Source: JAWKRB01 sp041389885
GTDB lineage: Bacteria; Myxococcota_A; Polyangia; Polyangiales; Ga0077539
DNA length: 64,000 nt
NCBI GenBank assembly: GCA_041389885.1
Contig: JAWKRB010000005.1
Location: 372,001 to 436,000, forward strand
Direction: 5' to 3'
Shown: positions 1-8,636 of the stretch, one piece after another
How positions within the stretch are numbered: the first letter of the stretch is position 1
Layout of the letters: the number at the start of each line of letters is the position of its first letter
The notes under the pieces: generated by a model
Database searches by the model: none
What the model was told of the DNA's origin: nothing
The model's input: the letters and a program-made list of their open reading frames with translations, nothing else
Translations under genes and position numbers: made by a program

Positions 1-1725
<1,725 letters not shown>

Positions 1726-1820
1726 TACGCCTGTTCCCCGGTGGGAGAGAGAAGAACGATCCTAACTCAGTGCTCCCGCGCGCGTCACGGGCTCTCGCGA
1801 ACGTGGTACCCGATAGAGCC

Positions 1821-2927
1821 GTGACGAGGAACCACCTCCCGCTCCTCGCGGCCCGCGAAGCCGCGACGTCTCGGTGCACCTACTGCCCCAAGCTCTGCCG
1901 CCCGGCCTGCCCGGTCGGCACCGCCGAGGCCCGCGAGACCGCGACCCCCTGGGGCGTCATGCGCGCCCTCGGCCAGCTCACCACCGACCCCGCCCTCGCC
2001 GACCTCCCCTCGCGGGCCGCCGCGGCGTGGTCGTGCACCGGCTGCGGTGGCTGCGAGACCCTGTGCCTGCTGCACAACCCCGTGGTCGACACCGTCTCCG
2101 ACGCCCGCCGCGACGCCCTCGCCGCCGACCTCGCGCCCCCGGCCGTGACCGCGTTTCGAGACCGATTCGACGCCCGGCTCCGGCGGCTGCGACGCCCCGA
2201 GGGGCTCGATGAGGTCCCCGCGGGCGAGGGGCGCGCGGTCTTCGTGCCGGGGTGCTCGATGGTGGCGCGGGAGCCCGAGCTCGCGCTCCGCGGCGCCGGG
2301 GCGGTGGCCGAGCTCTGCGGAGGCGCCAGGGTCATCACCGAGGTCTGCTGCGGCGCGCCGCTGCTCGACGCCGGCGACGAAGCGGGCTTTCTCGCCCACG
2401 CCCGACGCTTCCTCGACGCCGTGGGCGACGCCGAGGACGTGGTGCTCGGCGACGCGGGGTGCGCCTCCGCGCTGCGCCGGGCCTACGCCGCCCGGGGGCT
2501 CTTTCCGCCTCGCTGGCGGCGGGTGGAGCACGTGAGCGAGCTGGCCGCGCGGAGCCTCTCGAGGCTCGCGCCGGTGCGCGACGCGCGCGCGGTGGTGATC
2601 CACGACGCGTGCAAGCTGGGCCGCGGCCTCGGGGTGTACGACGCGCCGAGGGCGGTGCTGCACGCGCTGCTGGGCGATCCCCCGAGGGAGCTCGCGGAGC
2701 ACCACGACCACGGGCGCTGCAGCGGCGGCGGCGGGCTGTACCCGGTGACGAACCCCGCCGGCGCGCGCGCCGTGGCCGACGACCTCGCCGCGCTCGTGAC
2801 CGAGGCGACCGGGGGCGCGCCCGCGGTGGTGATCACCTCGTGCCCCACGAGCCGCGCGCGCCTGCGCGGCGCCGGGGTCGACAGCGAAGACCTCCTCGCA
2901 TGGATCGCGCGGTCGCTCGGCCGATGA
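1821..2927 (+). CDS. Fe-S oxidoreductase with CCG domains (HdrD/GlpC/LutA-like)
   Basis: This is a cytoplasmic or membrane-peripheral iron-sulfur protein of the heterodisulfide reductase/GlpC group, which usually passes electrons from an oxidase partner to quinone. Two N-terminal cysteine clusters are visible: CTYCPKLCRPACP, and CTGCGGCETLC followed by HNP. Two cysteine-rich (CCG) domains follow, marked by PGCS...CCGAP and by IHDAC...RCSGGGGLYP...TSCP. The protein is 368 aa from a GTG at 1821. An upstream GTG at 1770 would add 17 residues of low-information sequence. Its stop overlaps the next start (ATGA at 2924), so the two genes are probably cotranslated. No flavin dehydrogenase partner is nearby, so the electron donor is unknown. 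Family assignment is firm, the specific role is not. Confidence 0.85.
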   Translation: MTRNHLPLLAAREAATSRCTYCPKLCRPACPVGTAEARETATPWGVMRALGQLTTDPALADLPSRAAAAWSCTGCGGCETLCLLHNPVVDTVSDARRDALAADLAPPAVTAFRDRFDARLRRLRRPEGLDEVPAGEGRAVFVPGCSMVAREPELALRGAGAVAELCGGARVITEVCCGAPLLDAGDEAGFLAHARRFLDAVGDAEDVVLGDAGCASALRRAYAARGLFPPRWRRVEHVSELAARSLSRLAPVRDARAVVIHDACKLGRGLGVYDAPRAVLHALLGDPPRELAEHHDHGRCSGGGGLYPVTNPAGARAVADDLAALVTEATGGAPAVVITSCPTSRARLRGAGVDSEDLLAWIARSLGR

Positions 2928-4033
2928 GGGCGCGCGCGCTCCTCGCGGCGGCCGCGGGGGTCGCGGCGTCGGCGCTCTTCTCCAGGGCGTGGTGCGCGCT
3001 CGGGGCGGAGGCGATGTTCGAGGGGAAGCCCGACGCGCAGGCGCCCTTCGCGCGGGCCGTGGGGCGCTCGGTGTGCGACGGCGCGCGGGTGGGCACCGGG
3101 AGCGCGCACTTCGACGGAGAGTGGGCGCTGGTCGCGTACCAGTTCGCGCTCCTGGGCATGGGGCAGGTGGCGAGGGCGCACCCGCGGGAGGCCCCTGCGC
3201 TGCGCGCGGTGATGCGCCGATGCGTCGGTCGGCTGATGCGCCCCGACACCCGCGCCTTCGGCGCCGCGAGGTGGCGCGAGGACGGCGTCGCGTCGCTGGG
3301 CGGGCCGCACGGGCACGCGTACCTGGGCTACCTCGCCCTGGGCCTGGGCATGGCCCGCGCGACGCTGCCCGACTTTCGCTTCGCCGCGGAGCACGACGCG
3401 CTCGTCGACGCCCTCGCGCGGAGGATCGACGCCGCGCCGGCGGGGCTGATCGAGACCTACCCCGGCGAGGCGTACCCCCCCGACGTCGCCTCGGTGATCG
3501 GCGCGATCGGCCTGCACGCCGCGGTCACCGGCGCGGACCGCCGGGCGCTCCTCGCGCGGTGGTCGGCGGTGTTTCGCGCGCGGTACGTCGATCCCCGCTC
3601 GGGCTACGTCGTGCAGCGGGCGAGCCTCGACGGCGCCGCCCTCGACGCGGCGCGGGGCTCGGGCACGGCGGTGTCGGCGTACTTCCTCTCCTTCGCCGAC
3701 GCGGCCCTCGCGCGCGACCTCGCCGGGGCGGTGTCGCGCGGGGGCGCGACGCTGCTGGGCTTCGGCGGCGTGCGGGAATTCCCCCGCGGCGTCGAGGGGC
3801 AGGGCGACATCGACTCGGGGCCGGTGATCCTCGGGGTGTCGGTGTCGGGCACGGCCTTCGGCTTCGCGTCGACGCGGCTGCTGGGGGACGAGGCGCGCTT
3901 CGTCTCGCTCTGGCGCACGGCCTCGCTCTTCGGCGCGCCCCGCGCGCGCGGGGACGGCTGGTCGTTCCGCGCCGCGGGGCCGATGGGCGACGCGATCCTC
4001 CTCGCGACCATGACCGCCGAGGCGCCGCGGTGA
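2924..4033 (+). CDS. Exported protein with predicted alpha/alpha-barrel fold, linalool dehydratase-isomerase-like layout
   Basis: This 369-aa protein starts with a hydrophobic N-terminus (RALLAAAAGVAASALF) that looks like a signal peptide or anchor. The order of segments resembles the alpha/alpha6-barrel linalool dehydratase/isomerase family from memory: GHAYLGYLALGL, then ALVDALARRI, then ETYPGEAYPPD, then a segment near YVDPRSGYVV, then a Gly/Asp-rich stretch GQGDIDSGPVILG. The catalytic cysteines of that enzyme are not seen in the matching YPGEAYPPD segment, so the same chemistry is unlikely. The gene overlaps its upstream neighbour by ATGA and its downstream neighbour by GTGA, forming a three-gene unit. 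Function unknown; fold assignment is an inference. Confidence 0.7.
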   Translation: MRARALLAAAAGVAASALFSRAWCALGAEAMFEGKPDAQAPFARAVGRSVCDGARVGTGSAHFDGEWALVAYQFALLGMGQVARAHPREAPALRAVMRRCVGRLMRPDTRAFGAARWREDGVASLGGPHGHAYLGYLALGLGMARATLPDFRFAAEHDALVDALARRIDAAPAGLIETYPGEAYPPDVASVIGAIGLHAAVTGADRRALLARWSAVFRARYVDPRSGYVVQRASLDGAALDAARGSGTAVSAYFLSFADAALARDLAGAVSRGGATLLGFGGVREFPRGVEGQGDIDSGPVILGVSVSGTAFGFASTRLLGDEARFVSLWRTASLFGAPRARGDGWSFRAAGPMGDAILLATMTAEAPR

Positions 4034-4272
4034 GGCGCGCGTCCGTCGCCCTCGTCGCGCTCGCGCTGCTCCACGAGGCGCTCGGGGCCTACGTCGCCTC
4101 GCACCCGCTCACGGCCTTCGCCGGCGGCGGGGGGCTCGCGGCCCTGCTCTGCGTCGCCGCCGCGCTCGCGTTCATCGCCGTGCGCCTCGCGCTGCTGGTC
4201 GCGGCCCCGGGGCTCATCGCCGCGTGGGTCGTGCGCTCGGCGACGCGTCGGCGCGGGCTGAGACGCGGCTGA
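4030..4272 (+). CDS. Small membrane protein
   Basis: This 80-aa protein begins at a GTG whose last two bases are shared with the TGA of the previous gene. Two hydrophobic stretches are visible, one near the N-terminus (VALVALALLHEALGAYV) and one longer segment from about residue 38 to 68, followed by a basic tail (RSATRRRGLRRG). That pattern suggests two membrane helices with a cytoplasmic C-terminus. It is too short and simple to assign a family. The coupled arrangement with the Fe-S protein and the barrel-like protein suggests a joint role at the membrane. Confidence 0.6.
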   Translation: MRRASVALVALALLHEALGAYVASHPLTAFAGGGGLAALLCVAAALAFIAVRLALLVAAPGLIAAWVVRSATRRRGLRRG

Positions 4273-4378
4273 AACGTCGGCGAAACCGTCGTTTCACCGC
4301 GCGGGTCGTCGGGGCCCTCGGGGGCGCGAATCCCGCGCGCCTCGGCGCCGTGGCACGGGGCGTGTGTAGCGGGGCGGC

Positions 4379-5479
4379 ATGCGACCCTGGACCTCCCTCG
4401 CGGCGCTGCTGGCGTGCTCCCTCCCCCGCGGGGCGCGCGCCGAGGGGCCGCCGCCGGTGAGCGCGACCCTGGCGGCGCAGCTCCGCCTCGGCGCGGAGCT
4501 CCCTGTCGGCGGCGTCGCGGCGCCCGCCTCCCTCGAGCTGCGGAGGGTTCGCGTGGGGCTGCGCCTCGGCGCGCTGCGCGGGCGGCTGCGCGGCGCGCTG
4601 GCGCTGAACGTCACGCCGGCCTCCCCCGAGCTCGTGGACCTCTGGGTCGAGTACCGCGCGCGGCCGCAGGTGCTGCTGCGCGTGGGGCAGACGAAGCAGC
4701 CGTTCAGCGCGTATCGCCTCGGGCGCTTCACCGACCTCCGCTTCGTCGACTGGGCCCTGGTCACGCGGGCCTTCGGCGGGGCGCGGCACCTCGGCGTCGA
4801 GGTGCACAACCGGGGTGAGGGGGGGCGGTGGGAGTACTCCGCGGGCGTCTGGAGCGGCGCCGCGATGCGCGCCGCGCACGGCCGCGGCGTCGCGGACCTC
4901 TACGCGCAGCCGGTGTCCAACCCGTCGGACCTCAGGCGCTACGATCCCCCTGCGGCGCTGCGTCCTGAGCTCACCGCGCGGCTGGCGTACCACCGCGCCG
5001 GCCGCGTGGCGTGGGACCTCGGCGTGAGCGCCACCCTCGACCTCGCGCCGGTCGTGCGGCGCGACCTCCGCGTCGCGGTCGCGCCCGAGGCGTCGCTGCG
5101 GGCGGGCCCCGTGCGCGTCGCGCTCACCGGGTACCTCGGCGCGTCGGACCTCGCGCGCGCCGCGGGCCTCGGGCTGAGCTGGGGCGCGCTGGCGGAGCTC
5201 GGGGTGACCCTCACGCGCGGCGTGTCCCTCGGCGCGCGCTACGCGGCCGTGGTGCGCGGCGCGGCGCTCGTCGAGGACGCGCGGCGCGACCTCTCCGAGT
5301 CGGCCGCGACCCCCGTCGGCCCCGATCAGGAGCACGAGGTGGGCGTCGCGCTCGACGGGCGCCTGCGCGGCTCGCCCCTGAGCGCGAGCGCCGACGCGTC
5401 TTGGCTGCGCGCCCGCGCGAGCGGCGCGTGGCGCGACGGGGCGAGGCTGCGGGTGCAGCTCCAGGTCGCGGTGCCGTGA
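4379..5479 (+). CDS. Outer-membrane porin, OprO/OprP phosphate-selective-like
   Basis: A 366-aa protein with an N-terminal signal peptide ending near ARAEG. The body has alternating short hydrophobic and charged strands typical of a beta-barrel. The segment LLRVGQTKQPFSAYRLGRF followed by an FGGARHLGVEV stretch is characteristic of the phosphate-selective porin O/P family, where the strand leads into a lysine- or arginine-lined pore. Length is slightly below the usual 400 or so. It ends with a barrel-like strand (RLRVQLQVAVP), although a terminal aromatic residue is absent. It sits alone, with about 100 bases on either side, and precedes the isoprenoid-fold/ArsA set. Family call is moderately secure; the anion transported is not shown. 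Confidence 0.75.
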   Translation: MRPWTSLAALLACSLPRGARAEGPPPVSATLAAQLRLGAELPVGGVAAPASLELRRVRVGLRLGALRGRLRGALALNVTPASPELVDLWVEYRARPQVLLRVGQTKQPFSAYRLGRFTDLRFVDWALVTRAFGGARHLGVEVHNRGEGGRWEYSAGVWSGAAMRAAHGRGVADLYAQPVSNPSDLRRYDPPAALRPELTARLAYHRAGRVAWDLGVSATLDLAPVVRRDLRVAVAPEASLRAGPVRVALTGYLGASDLARAAGLGLSWGALAELGVTLTRGVSLGARYAAVVRGAALVEDARRDLSESAATPVGPDQEHEVGVALDGRLRGSPLSASADASWLRARASGAWRDGARLRVQLQVAVP

Positions 5480-5577
5480 TGGGGCGTCGTGTTCTGCGCC
5501 GCGGTGGGATAGGGTGAGGCGCGGCCACCTCGCGATCTAATGCGACCGTCGGCGCGCGAGGGACCTCCAAGGGACCG

Positions 5578-6642
5578 ATGCGAGATCCAGCGATCGTGAG
5601 GGCCTCGCCCGACCCCGTGCCCTCGTCCCCGCCCCGCGCGGCGCGGGTCGACGCCGTGCGCGAGCTCATGGGCGCGGCCGACCCCGCGTCGCGGGCGCTC
5701 GCCGCGGGCATTCGACGCGTGGCGCGGGGGCAGTTTCAGCGGGCGGTGGAGCCCCTGGTCGACGTCGCGTGGCCCGCGGTGCGCGGCACGCCCTTCTACG
5801 ACAAGCTCCGCATCGGCGCCTGCGACCTCTACGCGTCGGCGCCGTACACCGCGCTGTTCTGCGCGGCGAACCCTCCCCCGATGGTGCGCCTCGCGACGGC
5901 GGTGGGGGGCAGGCTCCCGCTCTCGCTGCCGACCCTCGCGCGCCTCGGGGGCGGCGCGATCACGGCCTTCGGTCGCTTCGGTCCGCAGGCGCCGCAGCGC
6001 CGCATCGCGCTCATCGCGGCGTTCATCGTCTGCGTCGACCACGCGCTCGACCACGGCATGAGCGACCCGCCGGCGCGCCGGGGGGAGCGCCTCGAGGCCG
6101 TGCTCGCGGGGAGGTCCCCCGCCGACAGCGAGGTGCTCGCGCTCTCTCGCGCGCTGGCGGTCGAGATGGGCGCGGGGCTGCGGGGGGAGGAGCGCGCGTC
6201 GTTCGAGCGCGCGATGGCGCGGGTGCGCGAGTGGATCCGCGCCGAGGTGCGCGCGATGCGCGGCGAGGTCGACCCGCGCGGCCTCGGCCACCGCCTCGCG
6301 GGCGTCGAGGGGACCATCGACGGCCTGCTCTTTCCCGTCGAGCGCTACGCGAGCGAGGCCACCCGGCGATGGATGTACGACGTCTCGCTCTTCGTGCAGG
6401 TGCTCGACGACTGGTTCGACTGGGAGGCCGACGCGAAGGATCTGCGACCGACGCCGGTCACCGAGGGCCGCTGGGGCTTCGACGACCTGGCCGCCGCGTG
6501 GCGCGGCAGCGTCGAGGGGCTCGAGGCGCTGGTGAGGGCCTCGGGGCCGCGCTCGGACCGCTACGTCGCGCTCGTGCGCGAGGCCTTCGTGGCGATGATG
6601 CGCGACGTGATGGAGGCCATGGCCGAGAGGCCCGACGCGTGA
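5578..6642 (+). CDS. Class-1 isoprenoid-synthase-fold protein
   Basis: This 354-aa protein appears all-helical and carries two acidic clusters spaced as in class-1 isoprenoid synthases: VDHALDHGMSD near residue 155 and VLDDWFDWEADAKD near residue 280. In polyprenyl synthetases and terpene cyclases two aspartate-rich motifs bind the magnesium-diphosphate of the substrate. Neither cluster is a canonical DDxxD, so a normal chain-elongating prenyltransferase is doubtful. An ATG follows a purine-rich stretch (CAAGGGACC) at good spacing. Its stop overlaps the GTG of the first ArsA-like gene, which suggests translational coupling to the two ATPases. No lipid-binding or membrane segment is evident. 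Fold is an inference from motif pattern; reaction unknown. Confidence 0.65.
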   Translation: MRDPAIVRASPDPVPSSPPRAARVDAVRELMGAADPASRALAAGIRRVARGQFQRAVEPLVDVAWPAVRGTPFYDKLRIGACDLYASAPYTALFCAANPPPMVRLATAVGGRLPLSLPTLARLGGGAITAFGRFGPQAPQRRIALIAAFIVCVDHALDHGMSDPPARRGERLEAVLAGRSPADSEVLALSRALAVEMGAGLRGEERASFERAMARVREWIRAEVRAMRGEVDPRGLGHRLAGVEGTIDGLLFPVERYASEATRRWMYDVSLFVQVLDDWFDWEADAKDLRPTPVTEGRWGFDDLAAAWRGSVEGLEALVRASGPRSDRYVALVREAFVAMMRDVMEAMAERPDA

Positions 6643-7517
6643 GCGAAGGAGACGCGCTCGCGCCCGCCGTGCTCGTGCTCGGCAAGGGCGGCGTGGGCAA
6701 GACCACGGTCGCGGCGGCGCTGGCCTCCCTCGCGGCGGAGCGAGACGGCCGCGCGGCGCTGGTGGAATTCGGCGACGGCGAGGCCGGGCGCCGCGCGCTG
6801 AAGGGCGCGCACCGGGGCGTGGAGCACCTGGTGATCGAGGCGTCTGAGGCCATTCACCGCGGCGCGGCGCCGCTCTTCGGCTCCGCCACCCTCGCGCGCC
6901 TCGCGCTGGGGAACTTCGCGATGCGACCGCTGCTCAAGGCCGCCCCGGCGGTGCGCGAGCTCGCCATGCTCGAGGCCGTGCGGCAGGCCGTGGCGGCGCG
7001 CCCCGGCGTGCGGGTGGTGGTCGACATGCCCGCCACGGGCCACGCCGTGGCCTGGCTGCGAACCGCGCAGCAGGGCCGCGCGTTCTTGGGCTCGGGGCCG
7101 ATGTACGACCTCTGCGACCGCGTGGCGCGCGAGCTCGTCGCGCCGGGGCGCGCGTCGCCCGTGGTGGTCACCCTCCCCGAGCGCCTGGTGATCGAAGAGA
7201 CCCTGGAGCTCTGCGACGCCCTCGCGCGCGACCCCGGCCTGCCCGTGTCGCGGATCGTGGTGAACCGCGTGCCCGTGCCCCTGCCGCGCGCGAGCTACGA
7301 GGAGGTGCGCGCCCTCGCCGACGGCGGCGGGGCCCTCGCGGAGCACGCGCGGGCGCTGCGCGAAGTCTTCGAGGCGCGCGAGGCCGCCTTCGCCGAGGCC
7401 GAGCGCGCCCTCGACGACGCGGGGGGCCACCGCGCGATGTGGCGCGTTCCCCTCGCGCAGCGCGACCCCTCGGCGTCGGAGGTCGCGGCGTGGCTCCGCG
7501 CGGAGGGCGCGCGGTGA
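6639..7517 (+). CDS. ArsA/Get3-like ATPase, subunit with signature lysine
   Basis: A 292-aa P-loop ATPase of the ArsA/Get3/MinD group. The N-terminal deviant Walker A, GKGGVGKTT, retains the signature lysine that contacts the partner subunit's nucleotide in this family. VVVDMPATGH is the switch II/Walker B-like region, and IVVNRVPVPLP is the nucleotide base-recognition stretch typical of ArsA proteins. No arsenite-binding cysteine triad is seen and there is no ars operon, so arsenite export is unlikely. The GTG start overlaps the previous stop (GTGA), and its own stop overlaps the next ArsA-like gene the same way. Paired ArsA-like ATPases encoded side by side are known in actinobacteria (Rv3679/Rv3680 in Mycobacterium tuberculosis). 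A heterodimer is the natural inference here. Confidence 0.82.
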   Translation: MSEGDALAPAVLVLGKGGVGKTTVAAALASLAAERDGRAALVEFGDGEAGRRALKGAHRGVEHLVIEASEAIHRGAAPLFGSATLARLALGNFAMRPLLKAAPAVRELAMLEAVRQAVAARPGVRVVVDMPATGHAVAWLRTAQQGRAFLGSGPMYDLCDRVARELVAPGRASPVVVTLPERLVIEETLELCDALARDPGLPVSRIVVNRVPVPLPRASYEEVRALADGGGALAEHARALREVFEAREAAFAEAERALDDAGGHRAMWRVPLAQRDPSASEVAAWLRAEGAR

Positions 7518-8593
7518 GCGACCCCAGGGTCATCGTCTGCGCGGGCGGCGGCGGCGTGGGAAAGACCACGACCTCGGCGGCCCTCGCGCTCGCGCTCGCG
7601 GCGAGGGGGGAGCGCACCCTGCTGGTCACCATCGACCCGGCCCGCCGCCTCGCGGGCGCCCTCGGCGTGCCCGTCACCGACGCGCTCAGCGCCGTCGCCC
7701 ACCCCAGGGCGCAGGGGAGGCTCTGGGCGCTGATGCCCGATCCCCGGCGCTCGATGGGCACCTTCATCGACGACCTCTTCGACGAGGAGCCCGAGGCGAA
7801 GCAGCGGGTGCTCGCGAACAAGCTCTACCAGGGCCTCGCCGACGCGGCCGCGGGGGTGCACGAGCTCGTCGCGATGAACCTCGTGGCGCGCGAGTCTGCG
7901 CGGGGGCGCTTCGACGCCGTGGTGATCGACACCGCGCCCTCGCGGCACGCGATCGACTTCGTGACCTACCCCGGGCGCCTCGCGGCGCTCCTCGGGGGGC
8001 GCTCGGTCACCTGGCTCGCGGGCCTCGCGCAGCGCGCCGACGCGGCCCCCGAGGTCGAGAGGCCCCGCGCGGTGGGGCGCGTCGAGGCGCTCCTCGCGCG
8101 GGTCACCGGTCCCCACCTCGTGCGCGACACCGCGGCGCTCTTCGGCGACCTCGCGCTCGTGCGGGAGCGCTTCGTGTCGCTCACCCGCTACGCGTCGTCG
8201 CTGCTGCTGGGCGAGGGGGTCGCGTACGCGCTCGTCGCGGCGCCGACGGCGGCGGCGCGGGACGACGTGCGCTACCTCGCCGCGAGGCTCGATCGGCTCG
8301 GGCGCACCCCGCGGGCGCTGATCCTGAACCGGGCCGACGCGGTCGCCGCGCCCTGGTCCGTCGCGCTGCGCCAGGGCGCCGGGGTGTCGGCCGCGCTCCT
8401 CGACGCCCTCGACGCCCTCGAGGCCGAGCGCGTCACGCGGTCGTCCGCGGCGGACGCGCTCTCGGCCTCGCTCCGGCAGTGCCTCCCTCGCACGCCGCAG
8501 ATCCGTCTGCCGCAGGTCGAGTCGAGCTCGCCCGCCGCCATCGTCGACGCCCTCAGCGTCGCCCTCGCCCCGCACCTCGCGCGGCTCGCGTAG
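7514..8593 (+). CDS. ArsA/Get3-like ATPase, subunit lacking signature lysine
   Basis: The second ArsA-like ATPase, 359 aa from a GTG that overlaps the upstream stop. It has the P-loop GGGGVGKTTT, LLVTIDPARRLAGALG just after it (a hallmark of ArsA-like proteins) and VVIDTAPSRHAIDF as the switch II region. The position equivalent to the signature lysine (K in KGGxxGK) is glycine, unlike its neighbour. The insert containing FIDDLFDEEPEAK and a long helical region could hold a client or a membrane-associated element. With the preceding gene it probably forms an asymmetric two-subunit ATPase. Its link to the isoprenoid-fold protein is by gene order only. No transmembrane partner is encoded beside it. 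Confidence 0.82.
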   Translation: MSDPRVIVCAGGGGVGKTTTSAALALALAARGERTLLVTIDPARRLAGALGVPVTDALSAVAHPRAQGRLWALMPDPRRSMGTFIDDLFDEEPEAKQRVLANKLYQGLADAAAGVHELVAMNLVARESARGRFDAVVIDTAPSRHAIDFVTYPGRLAALLGGRSVTWLAGLAQRADAAPEVERPRAVGRVEALLARVTGPHLVRDTAALFGDLALVRERFVSLTRYASSLLLGEGVAYALVAAPTAAARDDVRYLAARLDRLGRTPRALILNRADAVAAPWSVALRQGAGVSAALLDALDALEAERVTRSSAADALSASLRQCLPRTPQIRLPQVESSSPAAIVDALSVALAPHLARLA

Positions 8594-8615
8594 GAGACCG
8601 CACCCCACGAGCGCG

Positions 8616-8636
8616 GGACCGTGGTATCCACGGTCC
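8616..8636. promoter_or_regulatory. Perfect 9-bp inverted repeat abutting the start codon of the 8637 gene
   Basis: GGACCGTGG (8616-8624), a 3-base loop TAT, and CCACGGTCC (8628-8636) form a perfect hairpin whose last base touches the ATG at 8637. It occupies the position where a ribosome-binding site should be, and no separate purine-rich site is visible. It could mask translation initiation, bind a regulator, or act as a processing site after the upstream ATPase gene. There is no T-tract, so it is not an obvious intrinsic terminator. Confidence 0.5.

Noticed and set aside
1770..1820. Upstream GTG extension of the Fe-S protein
   Set aside because: The extra 17 residues have no family similarity and no ribosome site; GTG 1821 is the better start.
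6639..8593. Arsenic resistance operon
   Set aside because: The ATPases lack the arsenite-binding cysteines and there is no arsB, arsR or arsC beside them.
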